From: Pokkaliibacter plantistimulans
GTDB lineage: Bacteria > Pseudomonadota > Gammaproteobacteria > Pseudomonadales > Balneatricaceae
DNA length: 64,000 nucleotides
Assembly (NCBI RefSeq): GCF_046844695.1
Contig: NZ_CP177354.1
Span: 806,001-870,000 of the forward strand
Reading direction: 5' to 3'
Part shown: positions 28,348 through 37,173 of the stretch, piece by piece
How the letters are laid out: the number at the start of each line of letters is the position of its first letter
Numbering within the stretch: position 1 is the first letter of the stretch
Program-made: the position numbers and the translations under genes
Notes under the pieces: model-generated
Told to the model about the DNA's origin: nothing
What the model saw: the letters and a program-made list of their open reading frames with translations, nothing else
The model's database searches: none

Positions 28348-29141
28348 GTGGCGCGGCTGAGTCGCTGGGGTGCCAGAGTGCTGAGCAGAAACAGGACGAA
28401 GGCACTGACAACCACTGACGGACCTGCCGGGGTATCGTGATACCAGGACAGTGCCAGCCCCATGCAGACCGCCAGCATGCCGATCAGACTGGCGTAAATC
28501 GCCATCTGTTCCGGGGTGTGAGCGAAGCGACGGGCGGTGGCCGCCGGAATGATCATCAGTGAGGTGATCAGCAGTACACCCACAATTTTCATCGCGACCG
28601 CAATAACGACGGCCACCAGCAGCATCAGTGCCAGCCGCACGCGCTCCACCGGCACCCCTTCGACCTTGGCCAGTTCTTCGTTGACGGTAATGGCCAGCAG
28701 CGGTGTCCACAGCCAGGCCAGCAGTGCCAGCACCAGCAGGCCGCCGCCGTAGATCCAGTACAGGTCGACTGGCTGCACGGCCAGCAGATCTCCGAACAGG
28801 TAGGTCATCAGATCGACGCGGATATTGTCCAGCAGCGATACCGCCACCAGTCCCAGCGACAGGCTGGTATGGGCAAGAATACCTAGCAGGGTATCGGTCG
28901 CAATCCAGCGTTTGTGCTGCAGGCTGACCAGCAGCAGCGCCAGTGCGACGCAGCAGAGCACGACCGCCAGATTGAGGTTGATGCTGAACAGAAAGCCCAG
29001 CGCCACACCGAGCAGGGCGGAGTGGGCCAGGGTGTCACCAAAATAGGCCATACGGCGCCAGACGACGAAGGAGCCCAGTGGTCCGGCGACCATGGCGACC
29101 CCCAGTCCGCCCAGCAGGGCCAGAATCAAAAAATTATCCAC
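28344..29141 (-). CDS. znuB: zinc ABC transporter permease
   Basis: Inner-membrane permease of the ZnuABC zinc importer, 265 residues with about eight hydrophobic segments. Characteristic elements are VWRRMAYFGDTLAHSALLGVAL near the start and AMKIVGVLLITSLMIIPAATA. It starts with GTG 29141, 49 nt after znuC, and its stop overlaps the MATE start. It works with ZnuC (ATPase) and ZnuA (binding protein, divergent). Confidence 0.95.
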   Translation of the reverse strand: MDNFLILALLGGLGVAMVAGPLGSFVVWRRMAYFGDTLAHSALLGVALGFLFSINLNLAVVLCCVALALLLVSLQHKRWIATDTLLGILAHTSLSLGLVAVSLLDNIRVDLMTYLFGDLLAVQPVDLYWIYGGGLLVLALLAWLWTPLLAITVNEELAKVEGVPVERVRLALMLLVAVVIAVAMKIVGVLLITSLMIIPAATARRFAHTPEQMAIYASLIGMLAVCMGLALSWYHDTPAGPSVVVSAFVLFLLSTLAPQRLSRAT

Positions 29142-29190
29142 AGTGGTTGGTCTCTCGCTTCAACGTGACGTTATCCACAATCACCTGCAC

Positions 29191-30048
29191 TCAGTGATGG
29201 TCATGATTGCAGCCGGCATGATGGACGTGGCCAGCCAGCGGCTGGGCAGGGCGTACAGCATGCGGGGCGAGGGATAACGGCGTCTGACTGGGCTGGAAGT
29301 CGGGGTGGTCAATGATGATATTGCCGTGGGTGTCGTGACTGTGATCATGGTGGTGGTTGTACAGCGCCAGGGTATCGGCGGCACGACGGCCAAACAGCGC
29401 CAGGAATGACGGATCACTGCTGACCTGCGCCGGGCTGCCTGAGCAGCATACATGCTTGTTCAGGCAGATCACCTGATCGGTATCGGCCATCACCAGATGC
29501 AGATCATGAGACACCATCAGCACAGCACAGCCCAGCTGCTTGCGGATGCGGGCAATCAGGGCGTAAAGCTCGACCTGACCATTCACATCCACGCCCTGTA
29601 CCGGTTCGTCCAGTACCAGCAGCTCGGGTTGCTGCAGCAGTGCCCGTGCCAGCAGAACACGCTGGGTCTCACCGCCGGACAGGCCATACATGGGGTGATT
29701 GAGCAGATGTTCAGCGCCCACCTGCTGGAGGCTGGCGTTCAGATCCTGCTTGCGGGCACCCCGGGCCAGTTGCAGAAAGCGCTTTACTGTCAGCGGCAGG
29801 GTGTTATCCAGATGCAGTTTTTGCGGCATATAGCCGATGCGCAGATCGGCATGACGCTGTAGCTGGCCGGACTGCGGTTGCAGCAGACCCAGCACAATAC
29901 GTACCAGCGTCGTTTTACCGGCGCCGTTGGGGCCGATCAGGGTGGTGATCTGGCCTGCCTGCAGGCTCAGGCTGACACCATCCAGAACCGCATCACCCTG
30001 AAAAGCCAGGCGTACGTTGTCGAGGGTCAGCAGTGGGGAAGATGACAT
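29191..30048 (-). CDS. znuC: zinc ABC transporter ATP-binding protein
   Basis: ATPase of the zinc importer, 285 residues. Walker A GPNGAGKTT, signature LSGGETQRVLLARAL, Walker B ELLVLDEPVQGVD and the switch histidine in VSHDLHLVMADTD are intact. The C-terminus carries a histidine-rich tail (HHHDHSHDTHG, later HVHHAGCNHDHH) that probably binds zinc. It lies between zur and znuB in a leftward operon, 45 nt from zur. Confidence 0.95.
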   Translation of the reverse strand: MSSSPLLTLDNVRLAFQGDAVLDGVSLSLQAGQITTLIGPNGAGKTTLVRIVLGLLQPQSGQLQRHADLRIGYMPQKLHLDNTLPLTVKRFLQLARGARKQDLNASLQQVGAEHLLNHPMYGLSGGETQRVLLARALLQQPELLVLDEPVQGVDVNGQVELYALIARIRKQLGCAVLMVSHDLHLVMADTDQVICLNKHVCCSGSPAQVSSDPSFLALFGRRAADTLALYNHHHDHSHDTHGNIIIDHPDFQPSQTPLSLAPHAVRPAQPLAGHVHHAGCNHDHH

Positions 30049-30093
30049 GGTGACGTTACTGATCTCGTGCTGTCGGTAACCAGGGAAGGGCCG

Positions 30094-30567
30094 TCACTGA
30101 CATGCAGGACAGAGGCCGACCACTTCCAGGGTCTGATGTTGAATTTGAAAGCCCTGCTCACTGGCCTGGCTGTGAATTGCTGTATCGATGGCATCGCAAT
30201 TGATTTCCAGTGCAGCGCCACACTGGCTGCAGAGGAAGAAGTAACCGGTATGCCGGTGCGCAGGCGAAGTGCAGCCGATAAAGGCGTTCAGCGAGGCGAT
30301 ACGGTGCACCAGCCCCTGTTCCTGCAAAAAGTCCAGCGCACGGTAGACCGTCGGTGGTGCTGAGTTGTAGCCGTCCTGCGCCAGTTGCGGCAGCAGTTCA
30401 TAGGCCCCCAGCGGTTTGTGGCTCTGCCATATCAGTTCCAGTACCCGCTCCCGCACCGGGGTAAAGCGCACGCCCCGTTGCAGACATAGACGCTTGGCCG
30501 TGGCAAGAGCGCTGTGGATGCAGTGCTGATGATCATGAGGCTGAAAACTCGAATCTTGCCCGCTCAT
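30094..30567 (-). CDS. zur: zinc uptake regulator, Fur family
   Basis: Fur-family repressor of 157 residues. The winged helix region has RFTPVRERVLELIWQ and APPTVYRALDFLQEQGLV; the metal-binding C-terminal part has CSQCG and a terminal CPAC, the structural zinc-site cysteines. N-terminal HDHQHCIHSAL is also His-rich. ATG 30567 has GAGGAG 6 nt upstream and is chosen over TTG 30585. First gene of zur-znuC-znuB-MATE and probably autoregulated through the site at 30588-30604. Confidence 0.93.
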   Translation of the reverse strand: MSGQDSSFQPHDHQHCIHSALATAKRLCLQRGVRFTPVRERVLELIWQSHKPLGAYELLPQLAQDGYNSAPPTVYRALDFLQEQGLVHRIASLNAFIGCTSPAHRHTGYFFLCSQCGAALEINCDAIDTAIHSQASEQGFQIQHQTLEVVGLCPACQ

Positions 30568-30587
30568 GTCATTCTCCTCTTGCAATT

Positions 30588-30604
30588 GTGAAATATTATA
30601 ACAT
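30588..30604. promoter_or_regulatory. Zur-box-like operator between zur and znuA
   Basis: GTGAAATATTATAACAT is an imperfect 17-bp palindrome. Its right half TATAACAT is an exact match, and its left half 6 of 8, to the gammaproteobacterial Zur box (ATGTTATA-N-TATAACAT). It lies between the divergent zur and znuA genes. Confidence 0.6.
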
Positions 30605-30720
30605 CTAATATGCCGCTCACCAGCCGGCGGTAAATTTTCATTGTGACTCTGCTTCGACCGGCGATTACCCCTTTTCTGCTGTCACGCTGGTGACGGCCCT
30701 GTTCTGGTAAGGAGTTTTGC

Positions 30721-31713
30721 ATGATGCCACTTCCCGGTCGCGCCCGTTCCGCGCTGGCACAGACACTGGCCCTGCCTGCCATGGTGCTGGCAGGTGTCAT
30801 GGCGGGTTCAGCACAGGCCGATGTGCAGGTGCTGACCACTATCAAACCGCTGCAGCTGATTGCCACCGCCATTACCGATGGCGTATCACAGCCGGACGTG
30901 CTGCTGGCACCGGGCACCTCTCCCCATGACTACGCCATGAAACCCTCGGATCGCCGCAAGCTGGAGAGCGCAGGGCTGGTGGTCTGGGTCGGACCAGAGC
31001 TGGAAGCCTTTCTCAGCAAGCCGCTCGCTGGTGTCGATGCCCGGCATGTGCTGAATCTGGCTGACGCGCTGGGTATTGCCCCTGCTGGCGCTGCCCATGA
31101 GGATCACGACCATGATGAGCATGCCGATCACCACGACGAGGCGGATCACGATGAATATGCCGATCATGATGACGATGAGGGCGAAGAGCACCATCACCAC
31201 GCCTATGACCCTCATATCTGGACCGGGCCTGAGCAGGGGCTGGCCATTGCCGAGCAACTGAGCCAGCGTCTGAGTACCCTCGATCCCGATCATGCTGCCC
31301 AGTATCAGGCCAACCTGAGCCGCTTTCAGGCGGCGGTAGCCGATGCCGACAAGCAGCTGGTGGCGTTGTTGCAGCCCGTTGCGAAGCAGGGATATTACGT
31401 GTTTCACGATGGCTATGGCTACTTCGAGAAACACTATCAGCTGAATCATCTGGGTGAGTTTACGCTCAACCCGGAACGTAAGCCGGGCGCTAAGCATCTG
31501 GCCGAGATTCGTACCACGCTGGAACAGGGCAAGGCCCGCTGTGTGTTCGCCGAGCCACAGTTTGTGCCGGCGGTGATCGATGCCATCACCGATGGCCTGC
31601 AGATCAAGCGGGGTACGCTGGACCCGCTGGCGACCGCTATTCCGGTCAGTGCTAACGGCTATCCTGCATTCCTGACCGATCTGGGTCAGCAGTTTGCCAG
31701 CTGCCTGCAGTAA
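30721..31713 (+). CDS. znuA: zinc ABC transporter periplasmic binding protein
   Basis: High-affinity periplasmic zinc-binding protein of the cluster 9 family, 330 residues. A signal peptide ends near AGSAQA. The first zinc ligand is in LLAPGTSPHDYAMKPSD. A long His/Asp/Glu-rich loop (about residues 125-160, EDHDHDEHADHHDE and EEHHHHAYDPHIWTG) is typical of ZnuA. Later ligands are in FHDGYGYFEKHY and near the C-terminus. AAGGAG lies 7 nt before the ATG. Divergent from zur-znuCB, with the Zur-box-like site between. Confidence 0.95.
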   Translation: MMPLPGRARSALAQTLALPAMVLAGVMAGSAQADVQVLTTIKPLQLIATAITDGVSQPDVLLAPGTSPHDYAMKPSDRRKLESAGLVVWVGPELEAFLSKPLAGVDARHVLNLADALGIAPAGAAHEDHDHDEHADHHDEADHDEYADHDDDEGEEHHHHAYDPHIWTGPEQGLAIAEQLSQRLSTLDPDHAAQYQANLSRFQAAVADADKQLVALLQPVAKQGYYVFHDGYGYFEKHYQLNHLGEFTLNPERKPGAKHLAEIRTTLEQGKARCVFAEPQFVPAVIDAITDGLQIKRGTLDPLATAIPVSANGYPAFLTDLGQQFASCLQ

Positions 31714-31809
31714 TACGGACCTTCTCTCCCGGCAGCGGTGCCGCTTTATAGTGCCGCTGCTGCGTGTCCTCAACGGTTTTACCACCTCCCTTCAATCCCC
31801 TGATCTACT

Positions 31810-31930
31810 GCAGATGTTTACGATCTCGCGAGCTAAGGCCAAACAAGGCGAAAAGCGCCGAGGAAGCGGAGCTTAGTCAACTAAGTGAGCATGCAGTATG
31901 GCCGACGCGCCGCAGATCGTGAGCAGGGTG
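31810..31930 (+). repeat. dispersed intergenic repeat element, copy 1
   Basis: About 120 bp between znuA and the AEC gene with imperfect terminal inverted repeats (ACGATCT ... AGATCGT). An internal block, AGGCGAAAAGCG ... CGGAGCTTAGTCAACTAAGTGAGCAT, recurs in reverse orientation at about 34760-34815. This is a family of GC-rich palindromic intergenic repeats. Confidence 0.6.
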
Positions 31931-32878
31931 TCAGAGCGCAAAGTGCTGTAGCAAAAAGAGCCCGCCCATAATGGTCACAATCGACAGGGCAGTAGAGACG
32001 GCAATGATATTGGCTGCCAGTTTGGCATCACTGCCGGTAGCACGCGCCATCACATAACTTGCGGCGGCGGTGGGGCTGGCGAGAAACAGCAGCAGCATTC
32101 CCAGATCCTTGTCACGAAAACCAATGGCCCAGGCCAGCGCGACAAACAGCAGCGGTGACCACAGCACCTTGATCAGACTGGCACTGAAGGCTACCCGCCC
32201 GGAATCGATAAAGGATGCCAGGCTCATGGAGCCACCGACGCAGATCAGCGCCAGCGGCAAGGTCATGGACGTGAAGTATTTGACCGACACCAGCAGCCAG
32301 GCAGGCAGCTTGAGGCCCACTAATGATGCCACCAGTCCGGCCAGCACACTGAGAATCAGCGGGTTGCGGGCCATATCGCGCAGCACCGAACGCAGGTCAG
32401 CCTGATAGCTGGTGCTGTAGATGGCCAGCACGATGACGGACAGCACATTGAAAAGAATAATCACCAGCCCGGCCATCACCCCGCCGATGGACAGCCCATA
32501 GTCACCGTAGAGGCTGGTGGCCAGTGCCAGGCTGACAATACCGCAGTTACCGCGAAAGGCACCCTGCACATAAACCCCGCGCTGCGCGGCGGGCACCGCC
32601 TTGAGTGACCACAGCCAGGACACCGCGAAGGTCAGCAGGGTGGCCAGATAGAAGTAGCCAATCAGTTTGGGTTGCAGTGCCGTGTGCAGGTCGGCCTGCA
32701 TGATGCCGAAGAACAGCAATGCGGGCATCAGCGCCTTGAAGGTCAGGGTGGACGAGGTGCCGATAAAGGCATCATCAATCAAGCGCACTCGTTTCAGAAC
32801 CATGCCGACGATGACCATGACGAAAACCGGCATGGACACGGTAAAGATTTCCGAGAGCACATCAACCTGTGCAGACAT
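31931..32878 (-). CDS. AEC-family (auxin efflux carrier-like) transporter
   Basis: A 315-residue membrane protein with about ten hydrophobic segments. The first segment, FTVSMPVFVMVIVGMVLKR, and the central RGNCGIVSLALATSLYGDYGL with its broken-helix glycine are typical of AEC carriers. Bacterial members move small carboxylates such as malate, but the substrate here is unknown. It is a single gene; a repeat element lies directly beyond its stop. Confidence 0.85.
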   Translation of the reverse strand: MSAQVDVLSEIFTVSMPVFVMVIVGMVLKRVRLIDDAFIGTSSTLTFKALMPALLFFGIMQADLHTALQPKLIGYFYLATLLTFAVSWLWSLKAVPAAQRGVYVQGAFRGNCGIVSLALATSLYGDYGLSIGGVMAGLVIILFNVLSVIVLAIYSTSYQADLRSVLRDMARNPLILSVLAGLVASLVGLKLPAWLLVSVKYFTSMTLPLALICVGGSMSLASFIDSGRVAFSASLIKVLWSPLLFVALAWAIGFRDKDLGMLLLFLASPTAAASYVMARATGSDAKLAANIIAVSTALSIVTIMGGLFLLQHFAL

Positions 32879-33088
32879 AGGGTGTTCCTGTAGCTGAGGC
32901 GCGGGCGGGGGACATAATACGCGTACTAACTGGCAAAGGCGCGCCTGTCACCAGCAACAATCATCGTTGCAAGACGAACAGCAGAGGGACGCCAAGCCTG
33001 GCACCAATGACGAATTCCGCAAGTAAGAAGGTATTCGCTGCAGAAGCGCTCAGGTTAGTATGAGCCGGTGCTAATCTGGACAGAGCGT

Positions 33089-34651
33089 ATGCTTCCCATC
33101 CCTCTGCAACATTGGCTGAGATTAGCGCTGGTCGCGGTGATCGGGATCGGCGTTTCTCTTGGCGCCTACCATTACAGCCTGTCGCTGGAACAGGAGCTGG
33201 TGCAGCGGGAGTTTGTTCGCCTTGCGGAACTGCGTGCGCAGCGGGTGCAGGAGGCCATCAACCAGAGTGCTGAGGTGTTGCAGGCTTTCAAGGGGCTGTT
33301 TCTTTCATCCCAGAATGTCGAACGTGATGAGTTTCATCACTTTGTCGAGGCAGTACTGGAGAACCGGCCGGAACTGTTAGCCGCGCACTGGGCGCCGGAG
33401 GTGGGGAGCAGTCAGCGTACCGCGGTCGAACAGGAGCTGCGTGCCCATCAGCTGGCACCGCTGGGAATCTTTGATATCGCAACCGATGCCCGTCATCCGG
33501 TCCGCGCGCCTTATCGTCCTGAGTACTTTCCCATTATCTATGCCGAACCAGCGGGTATGAACTCCATGGTGGTAGGGCTCGACACCTATGCTCGGCCTTT
33601 CAATCAGGACACCATCCGACGCTCGGGGCGTTATGATCAACGGGTGATCACACCTCCTTTTGTATTGATGCAGGACCCGGAAGGGCCACGCGCCGTGGCG
33701 ATCTATCAGCCGGTCTACCGTGCTGACATGCCTTTGAACTCCGCTAATGAACGCTGGGCGGCGCTGCGCGGCTACATCATTCTGATGGTGCGGCCAAAGA
33801 TCCTGATCGACAAGATCAGTGCCGACGGCCTGCCCCTCAGCATGGCGCTGTATGACGATGAACAGGGCAAACTGACGGCTATCTATCCGGTGGCGGCGAC
33901 TCCGCAGGCTGACAGTGACGATGTCGCCCATTTCACGCTGAAAGTACCGGGGCGGCAGTGGAAGCTGGAGGTGCGCAGTGCTAGCCCGGAAGGTAACAAT
34001 CACACCGCCTTGCAACCGCTGATGTTACTGCTGGCGCTGTTGGCACTGACGATGCTGCTGTTGGTTTTCCTGCGCCGATCCTACCGTGATGCCCAGGCGC
34101 TGGCTCAGGCTAATGTTGGGCTGGTTCACCGTCAGCTGATACTGGATGAAATGGCCTACAGCGATGCGCTGACCGGCCTGCCCAATCGCTACGCCCTGTT
34201 CGAGCATCTTGAGGATGCCCTGGAAGTGCAGCGAAAACAGGGCAGCTGGCTGGCGCTATGTGTGCTTGATCTGGACGGTTTCAAGGAGATCAATGACCAG
34301 TTCGGCCATCAGGCCGGTGACCGGGTGCTGAAAATTACCGCCGAACGTATCCAGTATGAAGTACGCAATGGTGATATTGCTGCCCGGCTGGGAGGCGATG
34401 AATTTGTCATTCTGCTGACCCATGTCGAGCGGCGCGAGGTCGTCGAACAGATTGCCCAGCGACTGTTGCAGGCCCTGAGCAAACCGATGCAGGTGTCAGA
34501 AGTGAAAGTTGCGGTGCAGGTGTCGTCCAGTATCGGTGTGGTCTGGTTTGATCAGGCCGATGACGCCGAGCAGGTGGTGCAGCAGGCCGACAAGGCCATG
34601 TATCGGGCCAAGGAGAATGGTAAGGATCAGGTGGTGTTCTGGGGCTCCTAA
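33089..34651 (+). CDS. membrane diguanylate cyclase, CHASE-GGDEF
   Basis: A sensor protein of about 520 residues that makes c-di-GMP. TM1 is near residues 9-28. A periplasmic CHASE-like domain spans about 45-290 (RVQEAINQSAEVLQAFKGLF, later GLDTYARPFNQDTI). TM2 is near 315-335, followed by a GGDEF domain with DALTGLPNRYALFE, DLDGFKEINDQFGH and the active-site RLGGDEFVILL. No EAL domain. No RxxD inhibitory site is obvious five residues before GGDEF. The frame opens at GTG 33068, but ATG 33089 gives the usual N-terminal helix. Confidence 0.9.
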   Translation: MLPIPLQHWLRLALVAVIGIGVSLGAYHYSLSLEQELVQREFVRLAELRAQRVQEAINQSAEVLQAFKGLFLSSQNVERDEFHHFVEAVLENRPELLAAHWAPEVGSSQRTAVEQELRAHQLAPLGIFDIATDARHPVRAPYRPEYFPIIYAEPAGMNSMVVGLDTYARPFNQDTIRRSGRYDQRVITPPFVLMQDPEGPRAVAIYQPVYRADMPLNSANERWAALRGYIILMVRPKILIDKISADGLPLSMALYDDEQGKLTAIYPVAATPQADSDDVAHFTLKVPGRQWKLEVRSASPEGNNHTALQPLMLLLALLALTMLLLVFLRRSYRDAQALAQANVGLVHRQLILDEMAYSDALTGLPNRYALFEHLEDALEVQRKQGSWLALCVLDLDGFKEINDQFGHQAGDRVLKITAERIQYEVRNGDIAARLGGDEFVILLTHVERREVVEQIAQRLLQALSKPMQVSEVKVAVQVSSSIGVVWFDQADDAEQVVQQADKAMYRAKENGKDQVVFWGS

Positions 34652-34868
34652 CAGGTCGTTGAAAATCTATCTGCGTTGCCGAATACCGCGTCAAAAACAG
34701 GCTCACAGCCACAGGCTGAACGTGCTTTAGCACGGCCTCGAAGGGGCGAGCGGAGCGAGTCAAATGCTCATTTAGCCCACTAAACTCCGCTTTTTCGCCT
34801 GTTTCTTGTGCCCTCGGTGTATTTCCTTGTCTCGGTGGCCTCGATAACGTTTTTCAATAGCCTGCTAA
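34652..34868 (-). repeat. dispersed intergenic repeat element, copy 2 (long palindromic form)
   Basis: About 215 bp directly after the GGDEF stop. Outer ends form an imperfect inverted repeat: CAGGTCGTTGAAAAT at the left and, reversed, CAGGCTATTGAAAAA at the right. The inner block around 34760-34815 is the reverse complement of the block inside the element at 31810-31930. It contains no ORF. Confidence 0.6.
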
Positions 34869-34905
34869 GCCTTAACGACAGATCGCACAGCGCTGCCAGA
34901 AGCAA

Positions 34906-34940
34906 ACAAAGCCGGAGTGATGCCCTCACTCCGGCTTTGT
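34906..34940. terminator. bidirectional terminator between the GGDEF and MocR genes
   Basis: A perfect 15-bp stem (ACAAAGCCGGAGTGA) with loop TGCCC, flanked by A-rich and T-rich runs. It serves the convergent GGDEF and MocR genes. Confidence 0.8.
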
Positions 34941-34965
34941 ATTTTATAGCCTTGCCCGCTGCCGC

Positions 34966-36354
34966 TCAGATCACCCCGGGGGCCAGATCGGGCCCGGCCT
35001 GCAGCAATGCCTGCAGGCGCTGCAGGCCCGTTTCCAGCTCCGCCAGTGTGGCGGGATGACTGAGGGCCAGACGGATACCGTGCGGTGCCGGATGGCGGCC
35101 GACCACAAAGCTGTCGCTGCCTTTGATCTCGACCTGAGCGACCATGGCCTGCTGCACAAACTGGTGGGCCAGCCAGGGTTCAGGCAGCGGCAGCCAGGCG
35201 TGCTGGGCACCGGCACTGTGCTCCAGCTGCCAGCGGCCGAGATACTGCGCCGCCAGTTCACGGCGTTTGTGCATAGCATCCCGCTGACGCTGCAGCAACC
35301 TGACGGCTTCACCGTTCTCCAGCCACTGGCACACCACCGCTGTGAGCAACGGGCTGGTCATCCAGCAGTCGGCGCGGAACGCTTCCTTGACCCGCTCCAG
35401 CAGTGCGTCCGGCACCACCAGACTGCCCACCCGGATGCCCCCGGACAGCGCCTTGGAGACACCGCCGATATGCACCACCCGCTCAGGCAGCAGGGATGCC
35501 ATGGTGGCGGGGCGCTGCTCAGGCAGCCAGCCGTTGATATCGTCTTCAATCACCCACACACCGTAACGCTCACAGATGGCCAGTAAGGTCTGCCGCCGTG
35601 CCAGACTCTGGGTACGGGTGGTGGGGTTCTGCAGGGTGGGGGTGCAATACAGCAGCCGTGGCCGGCGTTCCTTGCACAGCTGCTCGAAGGCCTCCGGCTG
35701 CGGGCCTTCATGATCCATGGGCACCGCCTGTACCTTGAGGCTGAGTTTGCGTGCTGTTATCAGCAGACCGGGATAGGTCAGCTCCTCGGTCAGGATCAGA
35801 TCGCCCGGCTGGGTCATGGCCAGTAGTGACAGCATGATGCCGTGCTGGGCGCCGCTGGTCAGAAACAGCCGGGAAATATCCGGCTGCAGGCCGATACGCT
35901 GCAGCCATTGCAGATAGCCCTCGCGGTGGGCAGGCAATCCTGCCTCTTCGTGATACTCCATCAACTGGTCAAGATCGGTATGACTGAAGACCTGCTCCAG
36001 TGCCTGACGCAGTGGCCCGGCGCGCTCATCGGGGACCGGAATATTGATGCCCAGATTGGCCCAGCCTGCTTCACGGCGGCTGATCTTCCAGCTGGCCTGT
36101 GTCAGCTGTCCCTGTAAGCGGACAAAGGTACCGCTGCCCACACGGGCTTCCAGCAGACCGCGACGCTCGGCTTCGGCGTAGGCACGGGTGATGGTGCCGA
36201 CCGTAACGCCGAGCCTGTCTGCCAGCGCCCGATGAGTGGGCAGGCGGGTGCCCACTGGCAGTGTGCCACTGGCAATATCCAGCTGTAGCGCATCGGCAAT
36301 GGCCAGATAGCGTGGGCCGGTAAAGACACTTAGGTCTGGATTCCACATTGTCAT
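34966..36354 (-). CDS. MocR/PdxR-type regulator (GntR winged helix + aminotransferase domain)
   Basis: A 462-residue fusion. The N-terminal GntR winged helix (residues 15-80) has TRLPTHRALADRLGVTVGTITRAY. The rest is a fold-type I aminotransferase domain with EELTYPGL, the substrate-contact region LLYCTPTLQNPTTRTQ, and a PLP-lysine segment HIGGVSKALSGGIRVG. MocR proteins bind PLP, often as an aldimine with an amino-acid effector, and control neighbouring genes. It is divergent from the LysE-racemase-LysE operon, and an operator candidate lies in the gap. Confidence 0.92.
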   Translation of the reverse strand: MTMWNPDLSVFTGPRYLAIADALQLDIASGTLPVGTRLPTHRALADRLGVTVGTITRAYAEAERRGLLEARVGSGTFVRLQGQLTQASWKISRREAGWANLGINIPVPDERAGPLRQALEQVFSHTDLDQLMEYHEEAGLPAHREGYLQWLQRIGLQPDISRLFLTSGAQHGIMLSLLAMTQPGDLILTEELTYPGLLITARKLSLKVQAVPMDHEGPQPEAFEQLCKERRPRLLYCTPTLQNPTTRTQSLARRQTLLAICERYGVWVIEDDINGWLPEQRPATMASLLPERVVHIGGVSKALSGGIRVGSLVVPDALLERVKEAFRADCWMTSPLLTAVVCQWLENGEAVRLLQRQRDAMHKRRELAAQYLGRWQLEHSAGAQHAWLPLPEPWLAHQFVQQAMVAQVEIKGSDSFVVGRHPAPHGIRLALSHPATLAELETGLQRLQALLQAGPDLAPGVI

Positions 36355-36404
36355 GGTGACAATAAAACCGTTGACGGAAATTCAGGCGCTATTATGCTCT
36401 AAAA

Positions 36405-36446
36405 ATCGAGACAATCAATGAATAATCAAAAATTGTATCGATACAA
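36405..36446. promoter_or_regulatory. MocR operator candidate (direct repeats plus palindrome)
   Basis: ATCGAGACAA (36405-36414) and ATCGATACAA (36437-36446) form a direct repeat 32 bp apart, about three helical turns. The second lies within the perfect 14-bp palindrome TTGTATCGATACAA (36433-36446). Spaced direct repeats in the divergent promoter are typical of MocR control; binding by the adjacent protein is inference. Confidence 0.6.
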
Positions 36447-36515
36447 AGTGGCAGTGTCCCTGTTCTGGCTGCATTGTCACCCTGCTGATCATCTGTCGCG
36501 CTGTGAGAATCTATC

Positions 36516-37145
36516 ATGTCCAGTTTGCCGTTGTTTTCATCTTCGCTGGCCAGTGACATCGGTTTGCCGTTGCTGACCTTTGCCTTCCTGACGGCCGGTA
36601 CACCCGGCCCCAACAATATGATGCTGACCGCCTCCGGTGCCCGCTTTGGCTGGCGCCGCACGGTGCCGCACATCTTTGGTATTTTCTGCGGACTGGCGGT
36701 GATGATCGCCCTGAGCGGGCTGGGGCTGGCACAACTGTTTATCGTCTTCCCGGCCTGTCAGTGGCTGTTGAAACTGGCAGGTGGCGCCTATCTGCTGTGG
36801 CTGTCTTACAAGTTATGGACGGCCAAAGCCGGCCACAGTGCCTTGCCCTTTCTTGACCGGCCGATGCGCCCTCATGAGGCGGCGCTGTTTCAGGGCGTCA
36901 ATCCCAAGGCCTGGATGATGGCTACCACCATCATCAGTCTGTTCGCGGTCAAACCTGAGCAGACGCTGCAGGTGACGGTCATGGCGATTGCGGTGTTCTG
37001 CATGGTGGGCTGGGTAACGGGCAGTGCCTGGACTCTGCTCGGGCAGAGTATTCGTCACTGGTTGCAGGACCCCCGGCGTGAGCGCTGGTTCAATCGTGCG
37101 CTGGCGGTGCTGATGGCAGGCTGTGTGGCCTGGTTTATGAGTTGA
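36516..37145 (+). CDS. LysE-family amino-acid exporter (first)
   Basis: A 209-residue inner-membrane exporter of the LysE/RhtB superfamily with about six hydrophobic helices. The family opening is clear: LLTFAFLTAGTPGPNNMML, with later FQGVNPKAWMMATTIIS. It starts the three-gene operon LysE, racemase, LysE, divergent from the MocR regulator. It exports amino acids or derivatives by proton exchange; the substrate is unknown. Confidence 0.88.
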   Translation: MSSLPLFSSSLASDIGLPLLTFAFLTAGTPGPNNMMLTASGARFGWRRTVPHIFGIFCGLAVMIALSGLGLAQLFIVFPACQWLLKLAGGAYLLWLSYKLWTAKAGHSALPFLDRPMRPHEAALFQGVNPKAWMMATTIISLFAVKPEQTLQVTVMAIAVFCMVGWVTGSAWTLLGQSIRHWLQDPRRERWFNRALAVLMAGCVAWFMS

Positions 37146-37173
37146 TGGCGCAGCAGACAAAGGAGTAAGGGCA

